Source of the DNA: Ephydatia muelleri
Taxonomy: Eukaryota; Porifera; Demospongiae; Spongillida; Spongillidae
DNA length: 64,000 bases
Reading direction: 5' to 3'
NCBI GenBank assembly: GCA_013339895.1
Contig: JABACO010000002.1
Location: 17,330,171-17,394,170 of the forward strand
Made by a program: the position numbers and the translations under genes. The notes below the pieces were generated by a model, which saw only the letters and a program-made list of their open reading frames with translations, made no database searches and was not told the DNA's origin. Below are positions 1 through 11,960 of the stretch, piece after piece. Position 1 is the first letter of the stretch. The number at the start of each line of letters is the position of its first letter.

Positions 1-690
1 GGACGGAGAAGGTCCGCGAGGGGTCAGCCATTCCATGGTGGAGGCGAACTTGAACCACTGAGCGGTCGCGTTGCACCATTCCTTTTCCACTTTAATGGTC
101 GTGGCTGGTCGAAGCCAGAAGTTCATATCGTCTCCCTCGCCCGCGGGATTGGAGAACGAGTACGTCACTTCCTTTTCGGACACCTTCCGGGAGCTGGTAA
201 GAAGCCACATGCTGTTATCATTCTCGGATGTCGGCGTCAGACGGGCGTCTTTGCTAACTTTATTATCGCCAAGAGAGAGGGACATGATGGATGCTTTTAT
301 CTCCCCTAGCACCTTCTCGCACGAGAGCCCTTTGGCCTGTTCGCCATGAATCGCCTCTACCACCGATTTCACTTCCAGCACCTGTCGCTCGAACGCTTTG
401 ATGCTCTCTTGCGAGGGCGTGGGATTAGAAGAAAGCTTAGCGAAGTCCGCGGACAGACGGTCCGCGCACGTCTGTATTTTGCCCGCATCTCGGTTTAGCT
501 TTTCGCTGGTTGTAATATCGGCCAGCAGCTGGAATTTCTTCTGTTCCAGCGCGTTGAGAGCGGCCGTCTTCAGGGACTCGATGTCGTTGGAGACGTTGGC
601 GCTCAGGGTCGATTTGAGCTTTTTGTGGTCTTCGGACAAACCTTTCAGTTCGTTTTGTAGAGCGGAATAGACTCTCGTTAGAGCATCCAT
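1..690 (-). CDS. Partial gene, unknown coiled-coil-like protein (5' part)
   Basis: Read on the minus strand from the ATG at 690-688, the frame stays open for 230 codons to the window edge, so the C-terminus is missing. The product starts MDALTRVYSALQNELKG. The first 110-130 residues are rich in Leu, Lys, Glu and Ala with heptad-like spacing and few Pro or Gly, suggesting helix or coiled coil. From about residue 150 it turns into a mixed, Trp- and aromatic-containing segment (NSMWLLTSS, MNFWLRP, TAQWFKF, MEWLTPRG) that looks like a folded domain. No signal peptide or membrane segment is seen. The third codon positions are clearly GC-rich, unlike the AT-rich rest of the window, and no intron is evident. 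I do not recognise the family. The long open frame and biased codons make a real gene likely; transfer or a viral/mobile origin is possible but not shown. Confidence 0.7.
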   Translation of the reverse strand, partial: MDALTRVYSALQNELKGLSEDHKKLKSTLSANVSNDIESLKTAALNALEQKKFQLLADITTSEKLNRDAGKIQTCADRLSADFAKLSSNPTPSQESIKAFERQVLEVKSVVEAIHGEQAKGLSCEKVLGEIKASIMSLSLGDNKVSKDARLTPTSENDNSMWLLTSSRKVSEKEVTYSFSNPAGEGDDMNFWLRPATTIKVEKEWCNATAQWFKFASTMEWLTPRGPSPS

Positions 691-891
691 GTCTTACTAC
701 CTCTCGTTCGAAAGTTTTCTAATAACTGGAGACGCAAAGCTTTATACAAAAACAGCCGTTCGTATTGTGATGTAATAATGCGCCGCGCCGCTTGAGAATG
801 CAATTTCAGGGTGTGACACATCTTGTAGATGCGAGGAAAGTAAGATCTGCCAGCATTCGTAATACCAGCTGAATACTGAATTATGGAGCCT

Positions 892-896
<5 letters not shown>

Positions 897-930
<34 letters not shown>
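897..930. repeat. Poly-G tract (34 bp)
   Basis: An uninterrupted run of 34 G, about 200 bp upstream of the minus-strand gene at the left edge. Similar G runs of 18 bp or more recur at 7365-7382, 15782-15811, 38309-38327 and 38744-38763. Exact lengths may be unreliable because long homopolymers are hard to sequence. Confidence 0.9.
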
Positions 931-931
<1 letters not shown>

Positions 932-1925
932 AGGCGAGTGCCAATCCGACGCCAGCGACCAGCACGGAAAACATGTGTGCAGATAGACTGCCCACATTAC
1001 GCCGTCTTACTGCAACGGTCCTTTTGGCAAAACGTAATAGCGACAGTATATCACAGGTATATACACGGGGAAACTAGACCCTTTTCGTTACTCGGATATT
1101 TCCGTAAAAGCTGTCAATCAACATGTATCGATTTATATTGTGTGACACTGATGTATGTCAGTTACGGAGCGGTCACATGGGGTCCAAATGAAATCTGTCA
1201 CCATTTTACTGTATGTCTGTACACGGTTCACTATACACCACGGTTCACTACACCACCTGCAGTTTTGAGTGACTAATGAATCTTCCGCTGTCACCCAGAA
1301 AAAAAAAAGCAATACACAAATTATCCCGAATCAAGACCGTATATAAGCAATCCGCAACAGATTGTTTACAGGCTTCATACAGAAAATTTTACATTTCTTG
1401 ACACACACCAAACTTTCCGACCCGTCTGTATGTTACCATCGTGCACAGTACCAACGATGTAAATCCCTTATAGGGAATAAATGTACGTGGTTTATAAATT
1501 CATTATGAAATGCAATACACATCACAAAAAAAACAATGGTAGTGTCAAATCATGCTTTTAAAATATAAACAGTGTGGTAAACGTTTGTTCTTAGTCAATG
1601 TTCTGAGACAGTTCAGCAGCGTCCCCTAGTTTGCAGATAGTAGGCGCGAACCATTGAAACTAGTCTCCCCTGCTGTCCACAGAGAAAATTGTCCTCGAAA
1701 AGCTGCATAATGAGCATAATGGACGTCCATCTGGTCACACTATGCATGGCCTCAAAACATTGTATACAAGACATGAGGTGTGTCCAGTCTTGGACTTAAT
1801 GGTGCTTCGGTCCATATTTGAACTACTGGTGATGAGACTAAAGATGAAATGGTATGTAGGGATTTAAAAAAATTAGCATACCTCACAGAAAGGTGGTCGC
1901 AGTATAAGTAGTCCACTGTTGTATG
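931..1925. other. Gene-poor stretch, nothing recognised
   Basis: No convincing coding region, RNA gene or transposon terminus was seen. It is AT-rich with short A runs (near 1300). Open frames here are short and have no recognisable composition. Confidence 0.5.
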
Positions 1926-2620
1926 AACCAGTTCCAATACATGTGACATGACTGCTTTAAAGTGCTGCACCTTCCCATCCAGAAGACAGCTGAGGTGTAC
2001 AATGCCATGGCTCTGTGATGGATCCATGTGCCGAAGCTGGTCATGTGTAGTTGGGTGTCACCCAACCTAGCATGCCATTAGTGTATCGCAGTGTGTTGGC
2101 ATAGGGTGGGCTTTGATTGGAGTTCCCGTTCCACCTAAAGTTGGGCCATGTCCCACTAGCTCAACTGTTGACTCAACTCCAAGTCCAGAAATATTCACTT
2201 TCAAGGCATGAACTGGTCACAACACCTGATGGCTTAAAAGACATAATGTATGGGTGTAAAAGTGCAGTAGGAATATGTGTTAACCCCTATCATTCTTGTG
2301 TTAACCCCTTACATTCTTGTGTTAACCCCTATCATTCTTGTGTTAACCCCTATCATTATTGCTGTTGCTGTGGTGTATATAGCCTTGTCAGCATCAAGAA
2401 ACAGTTGGACTTGGTTGGAGTAGTGAAGGTCATGGAGACCATTATCACAACTGCTAACACACACAATAACATCATACAACCTTAAGTTAAATGTGTCTGT
2501 TGTTGTCATTATAACTATCACAAAGTGAAGGAGCCCAATCACAGCAGAATCAGTGTACGCAATATTTGAACGATTCAGGCCTTAAGAGGTGCTTGTGTAC
2601 AGAAGCTACCTCTAAGCCCA
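1926..2620 (+). repeat. Interspersed repeat copy next to the 24-bp minisatellite
   Basis: The segment recurs around 47640-48240. Phrases such as GGCTTTGATTGGAGTTC (near 2108), the ATGGATCCATGTGCC-like stretch (near 2020) and the roughly 160 bp around 2160-2280 all reappear there as reverse complement. The last part (AACGATTCAGGCC then GGTGCTTGTGTAC) reappears in the same orientation immediately before a second 24-bp minisatellite. A shorter third piece lies at about 16608-16676. This is probably an unclassified mobile repeat that carries or flanks the minisatellite. The short open frames on both strands have no recognisable family. Confidence 0.6.
2277..2360. repeat. 21-bp tandem repeat, 4 copies
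   Basis: The unit contains GTTAACCCCTATCATTCTT and is repeated four times in a row. The related inverted copy near 47820 has only a single unit, so the copy number changed after the two repeat copies separated. Confidence 0.8.
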
Positions 2621-2621
2621 T

Positions 2622-5600
2622 AAGCTAGATAATGGTCCTACACTGAACTGGATGATGGTCCAATGACTGAACTAGACGATGGTCCAAATACTGAACTACA
2701 TGATGGTCCATAGACTGAACTAGATGATGGTCCATAGACTGAACTAGATGATGGTCCATAGACTGAACTAGCTAGATGATGGTCCATAGACTGAACTACA
2801 TGATGGTCCATAGACTGAACTAGATGATGGTCCATAGACTGAACTAGATGATGGTCCATTCACTGAACTAGCTAGATGATGGTCCATAGACTGAACTAGA
2901 TGATGGTCCATAGACTGAGCTAGATGATGGTCAATAGGCTGAACTAGATGATGGTCCATAGACTGAACTAGATGATGGTCCATAGAATGAACAAGATAGA
3001 CTGAACTAGATGATGGTGAACAAGATGATGGTCCATAGAATGAACTAAATGATAGTCCATAGACTGAACTAGCTAGATGATGGTCCACAGACTGAACTAG
3101 ATGATGGCCCGTAGACTGAACTAGATGATGGTCCATAGACTGTAGATGATGGACCACAGACTGAATTACATGATGGTCCATAGACGGAACTAGATGATGG
3201 TCTGTAAACTGAACTAGATGATGGTCCATAGACTGAACTAGATAATGGTCCATAGACTGAACTAGCTAGATGATGGTCCATAGACTGATCTAGCTAGATG
3301 ATGGTCCATAGACTGAACTAGATGATGGCCCATAGACGGAACTTCCATAGGCTGAACAAGATGATGGTCCATAGACTGAACTAGATGATGGTCCATAGAC
3401 TGAACTAGATGATGGTCTGTAAACTGAACTAGATGATAGTCCATAGACTGAACTAGATGATGGTTCATCGACTGAACTTGAACTAGATGATGGTCCATAG
3501 ACTGGACTAGATGATGGTCCATAGACTGAACTAGATGATGGTCCATAGACTGAACTAGATGATGGTCCATAGACTGGACTAGATGATGGTTCATTAACTG
3601 AACTAGATGATGGTCCATAGACTAAACTAGATGATGGTCCATAGACTGAACTAGATGATGGTCCATAGATGATGGTCCATAGACTGAACTAGATGATGGT
3701 CCATAGACTGAACTAGTTGATGGTCCATAGACTGAACTAGATGATGGTCCATAGACTGAACTAGATGATGGTCCATAGACTGAACTAGATGATGGTCCAT
3801 AGACTGAACTAGCTAGATGATGGTCCATAGACTGAACTAGATAATGGTCCATAGACTGAGCTAGATGATGGTCCATTGATTGAACTAGATGATGGTCGAT
3901 AGACTGAACTAGATGACAGTCCATTGACTGAACTAGATGATGGTCCATAGACTGAACTAGCTAGATGATGGTCCATAGACTGAACTAGATGATGGTCCAT
4001 AGGCTGAGCTAGATGATGGTCCATAGGCTGAACTAGATGATGGTCCATAGACTGAACTAGATGATGGTCCATAGACTGAACTAGATGATGGTCCATAGAC
4101 TGAACTAGATGATGGTCCATAGACTGAACTAGATGATGGTCCATAGACTGAACTAGTTAGATGATGGTCCATAGACTGAACTAGATGATGGTCCATATAC
4201 TGAGCTAGATGATGGTCCATTGATTGAACTAGATGATGGTCCCTAGACTGAACTAGATGATGGTCCATAGACTGAACTAGATGATGGTCTGTAAACTGAA
4301 CTAGATGATGGTCCATAGACTGAACTAGATGATGGTCCATAGACTGAACTAGCTAGATGATGGTCCATAGACTGAACTAGATGATGGTCCATAGACTGAA
4401 CTAGCTAGATGATGGTCCATTGATTGAACTAGATGATGGTCCCTAGACTGAACTAGATGATGGTCCATAGAGTGAACTAGATTATGGTCTGTAAACTGAA
4501 CAAGATGATGGTCCATAGACTGAACCAAATGATGTTCCATAGACTAAACTAGATGATGGTCCATAGACTGAACTAGATGATGGTCCATAGACTGAACTAG
4601 ATGATGGTCCATAGACTGAACTAGTTAGATGATGGTCCATAGACTGAACTAGCTAGATGATGGTCCATAGACTGAACTAGATGATGGTCCATAGACTGAG
4701 CTAGATAATGGTCCATAGGCTGAACTAGATGATGGTACATAGACTGAACTAGCTAGATGATGGTCCATTGACTGAACTGGATGATGGTCCATTGACGGAA
4801 CTTCCATAGGCTGAACAAGATGATGGTCCATAGACTAAAATAAATGATGGTCCATAGACTGAACTAGAGGTTTGTCCACAGAGTGAACTAGATGATGGTC
4901 CATAGACTGAACTAGATGATGGGCCATTGACTGAACTAGATGACGGTCCATAGAATGAACTAGATGATGGTCTGTAAACTGAACTAGATTATGGTCCATA
5001 GACTGAACTAGATGATGGTCCATAGACTGAACTAGCTAGATCATGGTCCATAGACTGAACTAGATGGTCTGTAAACTGAACTAGATGATGGTCCATAGAC
5101 TGAACTAGATGATGGTCTATAGACTGAACTAGATGATGGTTCATAGACTGAACTAGATGATGATCCATAGACTGAACTAGATGATGGTTCATAGACTGGA
5201 CTAGATGATGGTCCATAGACTGAACTAAATGATGGTCCATAGACTGAACTAGATGATGGTCCATAGACTGAACTAGATGATGATGGTTCATACACTGAAC
5301 TAGATGATGGTCCATAGACTGAACTAGATGATGATGGTCCATAGACTGAACTAGATGATGATGGTCCATAGACTGAACTAGATGATGATCCATAGACTGA
5401 ACTAGATGATGGTCGATAGACTGAACTAGATGATGATGGTCCATAGACTGAACTAGATGATGATGGTTCATACACTGAACTAGATGATGGTCCATAGACT
5501 GAACTAGATGATGATGGTCCATAGACTGGACTAGATGATGGTCCATAGACTGAACTAGATGATGATGGTCCATAGACTGAACTAGATGATGATGGTTCAT

Positions 5601-5768
5601 ACACTGAACTAGATGATGGTCCATAGACTGAACTAGATGATGATGGTCCATAGACTGGACTAGATGATGGTCCATAGACTGGACTAGATGATGGTCCATA
5701 GACTGAACTAGATGATGATGGTCCATAGACTGAACTAGATGATGATGGTTCATACACTGAACTAGATG
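2622..5768. repeat. 24-bp minisatellite array, about 3.1 kb
   Basis: Around 130 tandem units of 24 bp with core GATGGTCCATAGACTGAAC. Common variants carry an extra GCTA (28 bp, CTAGCTAGATG junctions). From about 5275 onward an extra GAT gives 27-bp units. In this 3' part the variants fall into a higher-order pattern: the run with GGTTCATACACTGAAC is followed by the same order of neighbours at about 5284, 5466, 5594 and 5748. Because the unit is a multiple of 3 and has few stops, long minus-strand frames read MDHHLVQS or SSVYGPSS repeats. These are repeat shadows, not genes. The same minisatellite recurs at 33700-33800 and 48248-48500. Confidence 0.97.
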
Positions 5769-7364
5769 TAGTTGTCACTTTTGCTTTCGCAGCATCTCAG
5801 GCATGAAATCTCTTGCAGAGTGGTGCCACACTTTTGCTTTAGACAAAGCCTACCTTAGATAACTTCACAAGAACTTTGAATTGCCCACTTCTGAGGGAGG
5901 GACTTTGATTAGGCTCACACTGTAATTAATATCCTTTTCAAATACCAGAGGATGACCATATCCAGAAATTTCAATACATCGAGAGGACATCTATGCATTT
6001 TAAGGCAACAATATTTTTCGATTGCATCAGTGGATAGAGAAAAATCGTAAGATTATAATGATATATATTTTATGGCATTTGCACTGAAAGGAAAAGTGCT
6101 AAAAATTGTCAAAGAAAAACTAATTGGCGGTTGCGGTCTAATGCAGTAAGTCAAGTTTTACCTCATGAACTAGTTAACTAATGCTTGTGCACGAGATCTC
6201 AGATGCACCTACTATAACCAATTGCGGAAATGCTTCTAAGTTGGAGGTGGGCAACTGAGCTTTATAGCTGCGCCTCAGCCTGTCTTTGATCAGCCAACAC
6301 ACGTTCAATCCTGGCCCGCTTCTGCTAGTACCGGTACCCTGAATGGGACAATGAACTGTACTCGCATAAGTATGTGTACTTGTAAGTATTCAATCTAGCG
6401 TAGCATAACACTTCCAGCCTACTAGTATGATCACGTGATTGGTCTTACTCCGACCCCGTGTACCATAGGCCTACTTAGTCTCGTGCATAAGTTGCACCCT
6501 TCAAGTAGAGAGCACCTTTTTTTTTGCAACCCTCTGTTGCGTGTGAATCGGTGAATTACACGCAGGAGCTCGCTGAACTTTTTACTCTTTCAGCGACAGT
6601 TCACAGAACGGTTGGAAGTGTCTTTGGGCTCATGTACCGGTGTGTAAACTTACCACCTACCACGGGTGCAGACCTTACAGTTGTAAGAACTCCATTTGCA
6701 GTTTAGACATATAGCAAATACAAAGGTGAGACGGTTGCTCCGTCATGGCAGGAGATTAACTAACCACCTGTACTTTGTACTCAAGCTCACAATGATTTTA
6801 TTTTTCACACTGCCAATCAAACACTAAACAGACAGCCTGCATAATGACCACAGTGCTGTATGTACCACATTTCACAATTGCATTAATCTTAAAACCCCAG
6901 TGGTTGGAAAGCAACTGATGGTAGTACGGTACATGTAACCAGCTCAGCAAAAGGTCACTCACTCTTCGAAAAGCCTACAAGTATAAGATCTCTACTACAC
7001 ACACATGCACATGGCTATACATATATGTATAGTTGCATGCCAAGTATACAATAGCACAGCACAGTGAGCAAGCTAAATAAACTACGAAGGTGTTTAGTCC
7101 TGCACATACACACATGTATAGGCACAAATACAAAGGAGCACACATACATGGACCTGCTGCCGTGTCCAATGATGTCCTCTATAGAAGAGAGATTGTTCTG
7201 ATTGCCATAGCTATCAGACCTGCAGGATATACATGGTTAGTCTGTGTACAGAGGTTTGGTATGTATTGGATCTGGCATAGATTGTAATCTGGATTCGGTA
7301 TGTACAGGAAGTGGACTACAGGGTAAAGTACCATGCAGCAATACATGGTAACTGGGGGAGGGGA
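5769..7364. other. Gene-poor stretch, nothing recognised
   Basis: No recognisable gene or transposon end. It contains CA/TG-rich patches (about 6990-7150) and a T run near 6519. Small frames such as the 60-codon one at 6524-6706 have no family resemblance that I can see. Confidence 0.5.
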
Positions 7365-7382
7365 GGGGGGGGGGGGGGGGGG
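7365..7382. repeat. Poly-G tract (18 bp)
   Basis: Eighteen consecutive G, preceded by the G-rich GGGGGAGGGGA. Confidence 0.9.
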
Positions 7383-8126
7383 TGAATGTAACATATGTGC
7401 CTTGCATCACACCTATACCACTAGATGTGGCAAACTGATCATTTGGAGGTTTAATAGTGATAAGGCCGCCCCATAGTGAACCACAGACAGGACCGTTGGA
7501 AGCAATTGAAGAGTGGTCAGGCCAGCAGAGAGCAGGGGGAGGGTTAGAGGAAGAGGGGCAACCAGTTCCCTGCCCTCCTCCAGAAGTCAATTTACATATT
7601 CCCTGCAATCTGAGAGGCATTATTTGGGGTCAGGATGATAGGAAAAGCACAAGAAATGCATGAATTGTCAATGACAATTTTTATTTTGTGCCACTGACTG
7701 AAGTTTTGCCCTTAATATTGAAGTTGAACTTTGCTGTTCATTATGCTTTTTGCTATCTGGTAAATTAGAGAAAACAGATGACGTTCAAAAATCATACTTT
7801 GTCATTTTATACATGGACAAAAGAAATGGAATATTAGAATCTGAAAAATTATTACAACTTTGGTGCCCATCTTTTGTTTGAACCCAAATGCATTAGGTTA
7901 TTCCTATTTGATGGTGATCGTACAGGGAGATGGATGAATATCGCAAAGCCATGGAGTGGTTTAGTAACGCTCGTTGGACCATTCCGTTGTGGTTGAACTG
8001 TGCGATGTGGTTCTAGTAAGTGGTAACCGTAGCTGCTGCATGGTGATGGTTCTATTTCTGTTTCGTATTGGAGGTCCAGCTAAGTGTCTTGTGTCCCCGT
8101 ATCCCGTTGCTGATATAATTACTGCA
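7383..8126. other. Gene-poor stretch, nothing recognised
   Basis: No supported gene. The sequence becomes AT-rich at 7660-7900 and leads into the 13-bp minisatellite. Confidence 0.45.
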
Positions 8127-8510
8127 ACTGTGTACCCTTACTGTGTGCCCTTACTGTGTACCCTTACTGTGTGCCCTTACTGTGTACCCTTACTGTGTAC
8201 CCTTACTGTGTACCCTTACTCTGCACCCTTACTGTGTACCCTTACTGTGTACCCTTACTGTGTGCCCTTACTGTGTACCCTTACTGTGTACCCTTACTGT
8301 GTACCCTTACTGTGTGCCCTTACTGTGTGCCCTTACTGTGTACCCTTACTGTGTGCCCTTACTGTGTACCCTTACTGTGTACCCTTACTGTGTACCCTTA
8401 CTGTGTACCCTTACTGTGTACCCTTACTGTGTACCCTTACTGTGTACCCTTACTGTGTACCCTTACTGTGTACCCTTACTGTGTACCCTTACTGTGTACC
8501 CTTACTGTGT
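8127..8510. repeat. 13-bp minisatellite, about 29 copies
   Basis: The unit is ACTGTGTACCCTT, with scattered GTGCCC variants and one CTGCACCC variant. As 13 is not a multiple of 3 and the unit lacks stops, all three plus frames stay open and read the same 13-residue cycle (CVPLLCTLTVYPY). These long frames are artefacts of the repeat. Confidence 0.97.
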
Positions 8511-8616
8511 TCAACCTCTCATTAATGAACACTTGTACAAATAATGCAATCTTAATTGATATGCATCGCATAATTGTTTTAGTTTGTCTTAACAGTTTCC
8601 AATGACATTTGTGTCG

Positions 8617-9093
8617 ACAGATTGACTTTTCCTGGAATGCGACAAAAAGTATGTAACATGTATCAGTGTTCTGAATGTGGGAAGGGATTTGGACCTAGTG
8701 GCATTCTGAAGACACACAAGCTTGCCGTCCATTCACAGGAAAAGAATTTTCAGTGCTCTGAATGTGGAAAGGCATTTGGGCGATCAGGAGATCTAAACAA
8801 TCACATGCATGCTTGTCTGCACACAAGTGAAGGGATTTGAATGTAAAGAATGTCGCAAATCATTTGCACGGAAGACATCTCTTTAGTGCCATATGAGATG
8901 TCATTGTGAGGTCAAAGCTTTCAAGTGTTTTGTTTTGTGGGAAATTATTCAAAAAGAAATTCTCCCCCCAGTCTCATGGCGGAATTCACAGTGGAGAGAA
9001 GCTGAGATGTCCAACAACGGATGTGACAGAAAGTTTCTGTACAAGTCCACTTTGATGATCCACCTCAAACGTGGCTGTGCATTTCAACAGTGA
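8617..9093 (+). pseudogene. Decayed C2H2 zinc-finger gene fragment
   Basis: Two well-formed C2H2 fingers are read from about 8660: YQCSECGKGFGPSGILKTH and FQCSECGKAFGRSGDLNNH, joined by an H-x-x-E-K-type linker. A frameshift near 8830 then moves the reading to the next frame (FECKECRKSFARKTSL), which meets an in-frame TAG at 8886. Further on, CGKLFKKKF and the linker HSGEKLRC appear in another frame, and KFLYKSTLMIHLKRGC in yet another, ending at the TGA at 9091-9093. So at least four or five finger units are visible, with at least three frame changes and one stop. Such proteins bind DNA in the nucleus; this copy cannot make one. Confidence 0.8.
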
Positions 9094-10640
9094 GATTCGC
9101 CCTTCCGCAACAAAAGGACCACCTATAATTGACTCATCCGTTTGTACTAGTGTATGCACTCATTTTCATTACGTTTTTCTCCAGTTGCACAGCAGCATTA
9201 TCTTTAACGGCTTTCACTGCATCCCCAGTATGCGAGTATGTATATGCCACGCATTTGTGTAATGTTTTTGCCACCTCCCATTTGTCACAATGTGTCACGA
9301 TCGTCATACTTTCTATTCACCAACTCCCCCTCCACACACACACAAACACATACAGCCTCTCAGCCCCATGTCCTTTAACTCTAATAGATTACAAAACATT
9401 ACGTTCGAACACTTGCTTTAGGGGAGTGCTAGTGATCAGTTCATATATGTCATCACTCATGCATTCATGTGCAACGAATATATTGTAGAAAACAATTATG
9501 CTAATAGCATTGCAAGGGAACGTGATATAGAGATGTGTAACCTATAAAGTGTGTTCATATGGGCGTGGCTCATTACGTTTGGTAATATTTACTCTTTGCA
9601 CCCATTACTTTACATTTAAAATGTTTATGAACTCTGAATCATAGACGTCTAACATTCATGTCTTGTTTTTCAGCATCGATACGATATTTTATTTTTTAAA
9701 GCATAAACAATACATCCGTTTATTTTTCGCTTTTATCTTGTGAGCAGCAGAATCAACAACAAAATTAATCAGTTTTGCCATCACGTAATTATTGCCTGGA
9801 CCTAATGCTTGCGTTGAAATGTATGGGTAATTAAAAATTCAGAACCTTACAACTCCATGACAGATACACCGATTTTCAGTGCGTAAGAAGAGGACATTTC
9901 AGACTTCTAGAATATGAAATCTACAGTGGAAAGCGCCAGCTGCTTTTACGCTTGCAGACCCAGATGACCGACTCATACAAGCAGTTTCCTCCACGTGGGA
10001 TAAGGATAAACAGTCTCCACCATCACTGTCAAAAACGTTAACGATACCATTTGCAGAAAATGAAACGGATTTTGCGTCACGATTTAAATGCGATTCATTT
10101 GCAAACAGACAAAATGGCTACGCGTTTTGGTGTGCCCCAGTTGGGTTCTTATTTTGTACAGCAAGGTTATCTGTAATGCTAGAATCAAACAACACATGGG
10201 TAGACGAAACTCATTCTGACGATTTTGTGAATTCTTTTAATGACACGGTACCAATTTGGCAAATTGCGATGCTAAACATGTAGGTACTGATATTGAGCTA
10301 TAAACGCATCCGGGTTTTATCGCACCGTAAAACCAACTCGGCCAAAGTATGTGTGTTATTGAGCTGTATTTAATTCGCTAATTTCAAGAACGTTCGTCTA
10401 TCAGATACGTAAAATGCTCTTACGTGGATAAGGGTCACTAAACGTAAACATTTAATAACAAAGAAAGTTCTTAACTATTTATTGTCTGTGTCACCTTTTT
10501 GCTAGTAATATCAAAGCATTTCTGCCGAGTCAAAGTTTTAGTTTATGATTTGGCTGGTGCGAAAAATTCAAGATAACATTTAAATTCATGCAACAAATTT
10601 TAGCAACAAGTATCACGTTATCCACTGTAGGTTTGTGGAC
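9094..10640. other. Gene-poor stretch, nothing recognised
   Basis: AT-rich sequence without a supported gene. A small CA-rich patch lies at about 9335-9350. The 119-codon frame at 9129-9488 has no recognisable composition. Confidence 0.45.
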
Positions 10641-10660
10641 TCTGAAACTCACAGAGCCTT

Positions 10661-10955
10661 TTCAGAGCACTCTGGGCATGGTTCCGTCGTGTGAGTTATG
10701 TGTATTGAGCAAAATTCATTCGTAACTTTAGATGTGATGGTCATTAGGATCTGAAATGCACACAGCCATTTGAGGTCCTCTTCTAATTTGGGCGTGTGTT
10801 CATGTGGACATGGTTCCATCACGTGAGTCATATGTATTGAGCATTCTTACTTTGACTTTCGTTCATAAATTTGGATGTGATGGTCATTAGACTCTGAATC
10901 TCACTTTGACATCCTCTTCTAAATAGGAGGGTGTGTTCATATGGGCGTGTATGTT
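10661..10955. repeat. Degenerate tandem repeat, period about 130-142 bp
   Basis: The words GATGTGATGGTCATTA (10731 and 10873), ATGGTTCC followed by TGTATTGAGCA (about 10678 and 10808), and CTCTTCTAA followed by GTGTGTTCAT recur in the same order, giving a little over two diverged copies. The phrase GTGTTCATATGGGCGTG also occurs alone at about 9550. Confidence 0.65.
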
Positions 10956-11292
10956 CACATAAACTAACATGACCACAAAATCTGCCCAAACATAAGTAGA
11001 GACTTGTAAACACAGTCTAGTAAGACAGATGTACTGACTAACATTGTATCACTTGTGATCATCAGCTAATTGTATTAATTATATTTTAATCAAACTAATG
11101 TTTAACACGTTCCAAAGACAAATTGTATATGTTACCAGCATTTAGGTCTATTTTCACATAATTCCAAAGCTGAGAAAGAGTTAAATCCATTTGTTGTTTA
11201 ATTTATATGATCTAACAATGGATCAGTGTGTAAAAGAATAGTTAATTAAAGGTCATGATTAAGTAACATCAAGTATAATTCATAAATGCCCT
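10956..11292. other. Gene-poor stretch
   Basis: AT-rich, no features seen. Confidence 0.4.
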
Positions 11293-11960
11293 GCTGGTTA
11301 CATCACTGGGACTAGGCATGGATAATGCTACTATGAGAATATCTATGGGTCTCCATCTGGGACTACCTTTATGTCAAAGCCATAACTGCCAACACTGTGG
11401 GGCAGAGGTGTCTCAGTTTGCCACGCATGGCTTAAGCTGCAGAAAGAGTGCAGGACCCCATCACCGCCATTCAGTTGTGAACGATCATACACAGAGCTTT
11501 GGTTTCAGCACATGTTCCATCACGTTTGGAGCCTTCAGGTCTGTATCGTTCAGATGGGAAGCAACCTGATGGTATTTCAATTGTCCCTTGGAAGTGTGGG
11601 CAACTTCTGGTGTGGGATGCAACGTGTCCAGATACTTTTGCACCTTCTTACTCCACAATTGCTGCACAGCAAGTTGGAGCAGTTGCTCAACAGGCAGAAG
11701 ATAGGAAGATGCAGAAGTATAAACACCTTGACTCATGCTAAGTTTCACTCACTCCAGTGGCAATAGAGACAAGTGGAGTTTTTGGACCAAAGTCAACAGA
11801 GTTCCTGAAAGAGTTGGGGCATCGTTTGAGGCAGGTGTCTGGAGAAGCCAACTCCTTTGCATACCTCACTCAGAGACTCTCAGTTGCTGTCCAATGTGGC
11901 AATGCAGCTTCTGTGTTGGGAACAATTAAGATGGACATGAAGAGGAAGCGTTTTTAGTAT
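11293..11960 (+). mobile_element. Non-LTR retrotransposon 3' end, broken (fragment 1)
   Basis: Three plus-strand frames in sequence encode the C-terminal tail typical of a non-LTR reverse-transcriptase polyprotein: GLHLGLPLCQSHNCQHCG then HGLSCRKSAGPHHRHSVVND (11340-11500), next PSRLEPSGLYRSDGKQPDG and WDATCPDTFAPS (11518-11640), then TSGVFGPKSTEFLKELG and LTQRLSVAVQCGNAAS (11763-11920), ending at TAG. The catalytic RT core is not present. Frame changes occur near 11495 and 11740. This tail follows the RT domain in many animal non-LTR elements. It is a dead 5'-truncated insertion. Confidence 0.8.

Noticed and set aside
678..995. Minus-strand frame with a poly-Pro stretch
   Set aside because: Created by the poly-G tract and overlapping the better-supported gene start at 690.
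1752..2065. Minus-strand frames as a transposase
   Set aside because: Partly repeated near 48.1 kb, but no transposase motif is recognised and the frames are short.
2622..5768. CRISPR array
   Set aside because: Units are contiguous without unique spacers, and the genome is eukaryotic.
2638..5778. Minus-strand proteins made of HHLVQS or SSVYGPSS repeats
   Set aside because: Shadows of the 24-bp minisatellite: several frames are open together and variants do not favour silent changes.
8143..8605. Cys/Leu/Tyr-rich open frames
   Set aside because: Products of the 13-bp repeat, open in all three frames.
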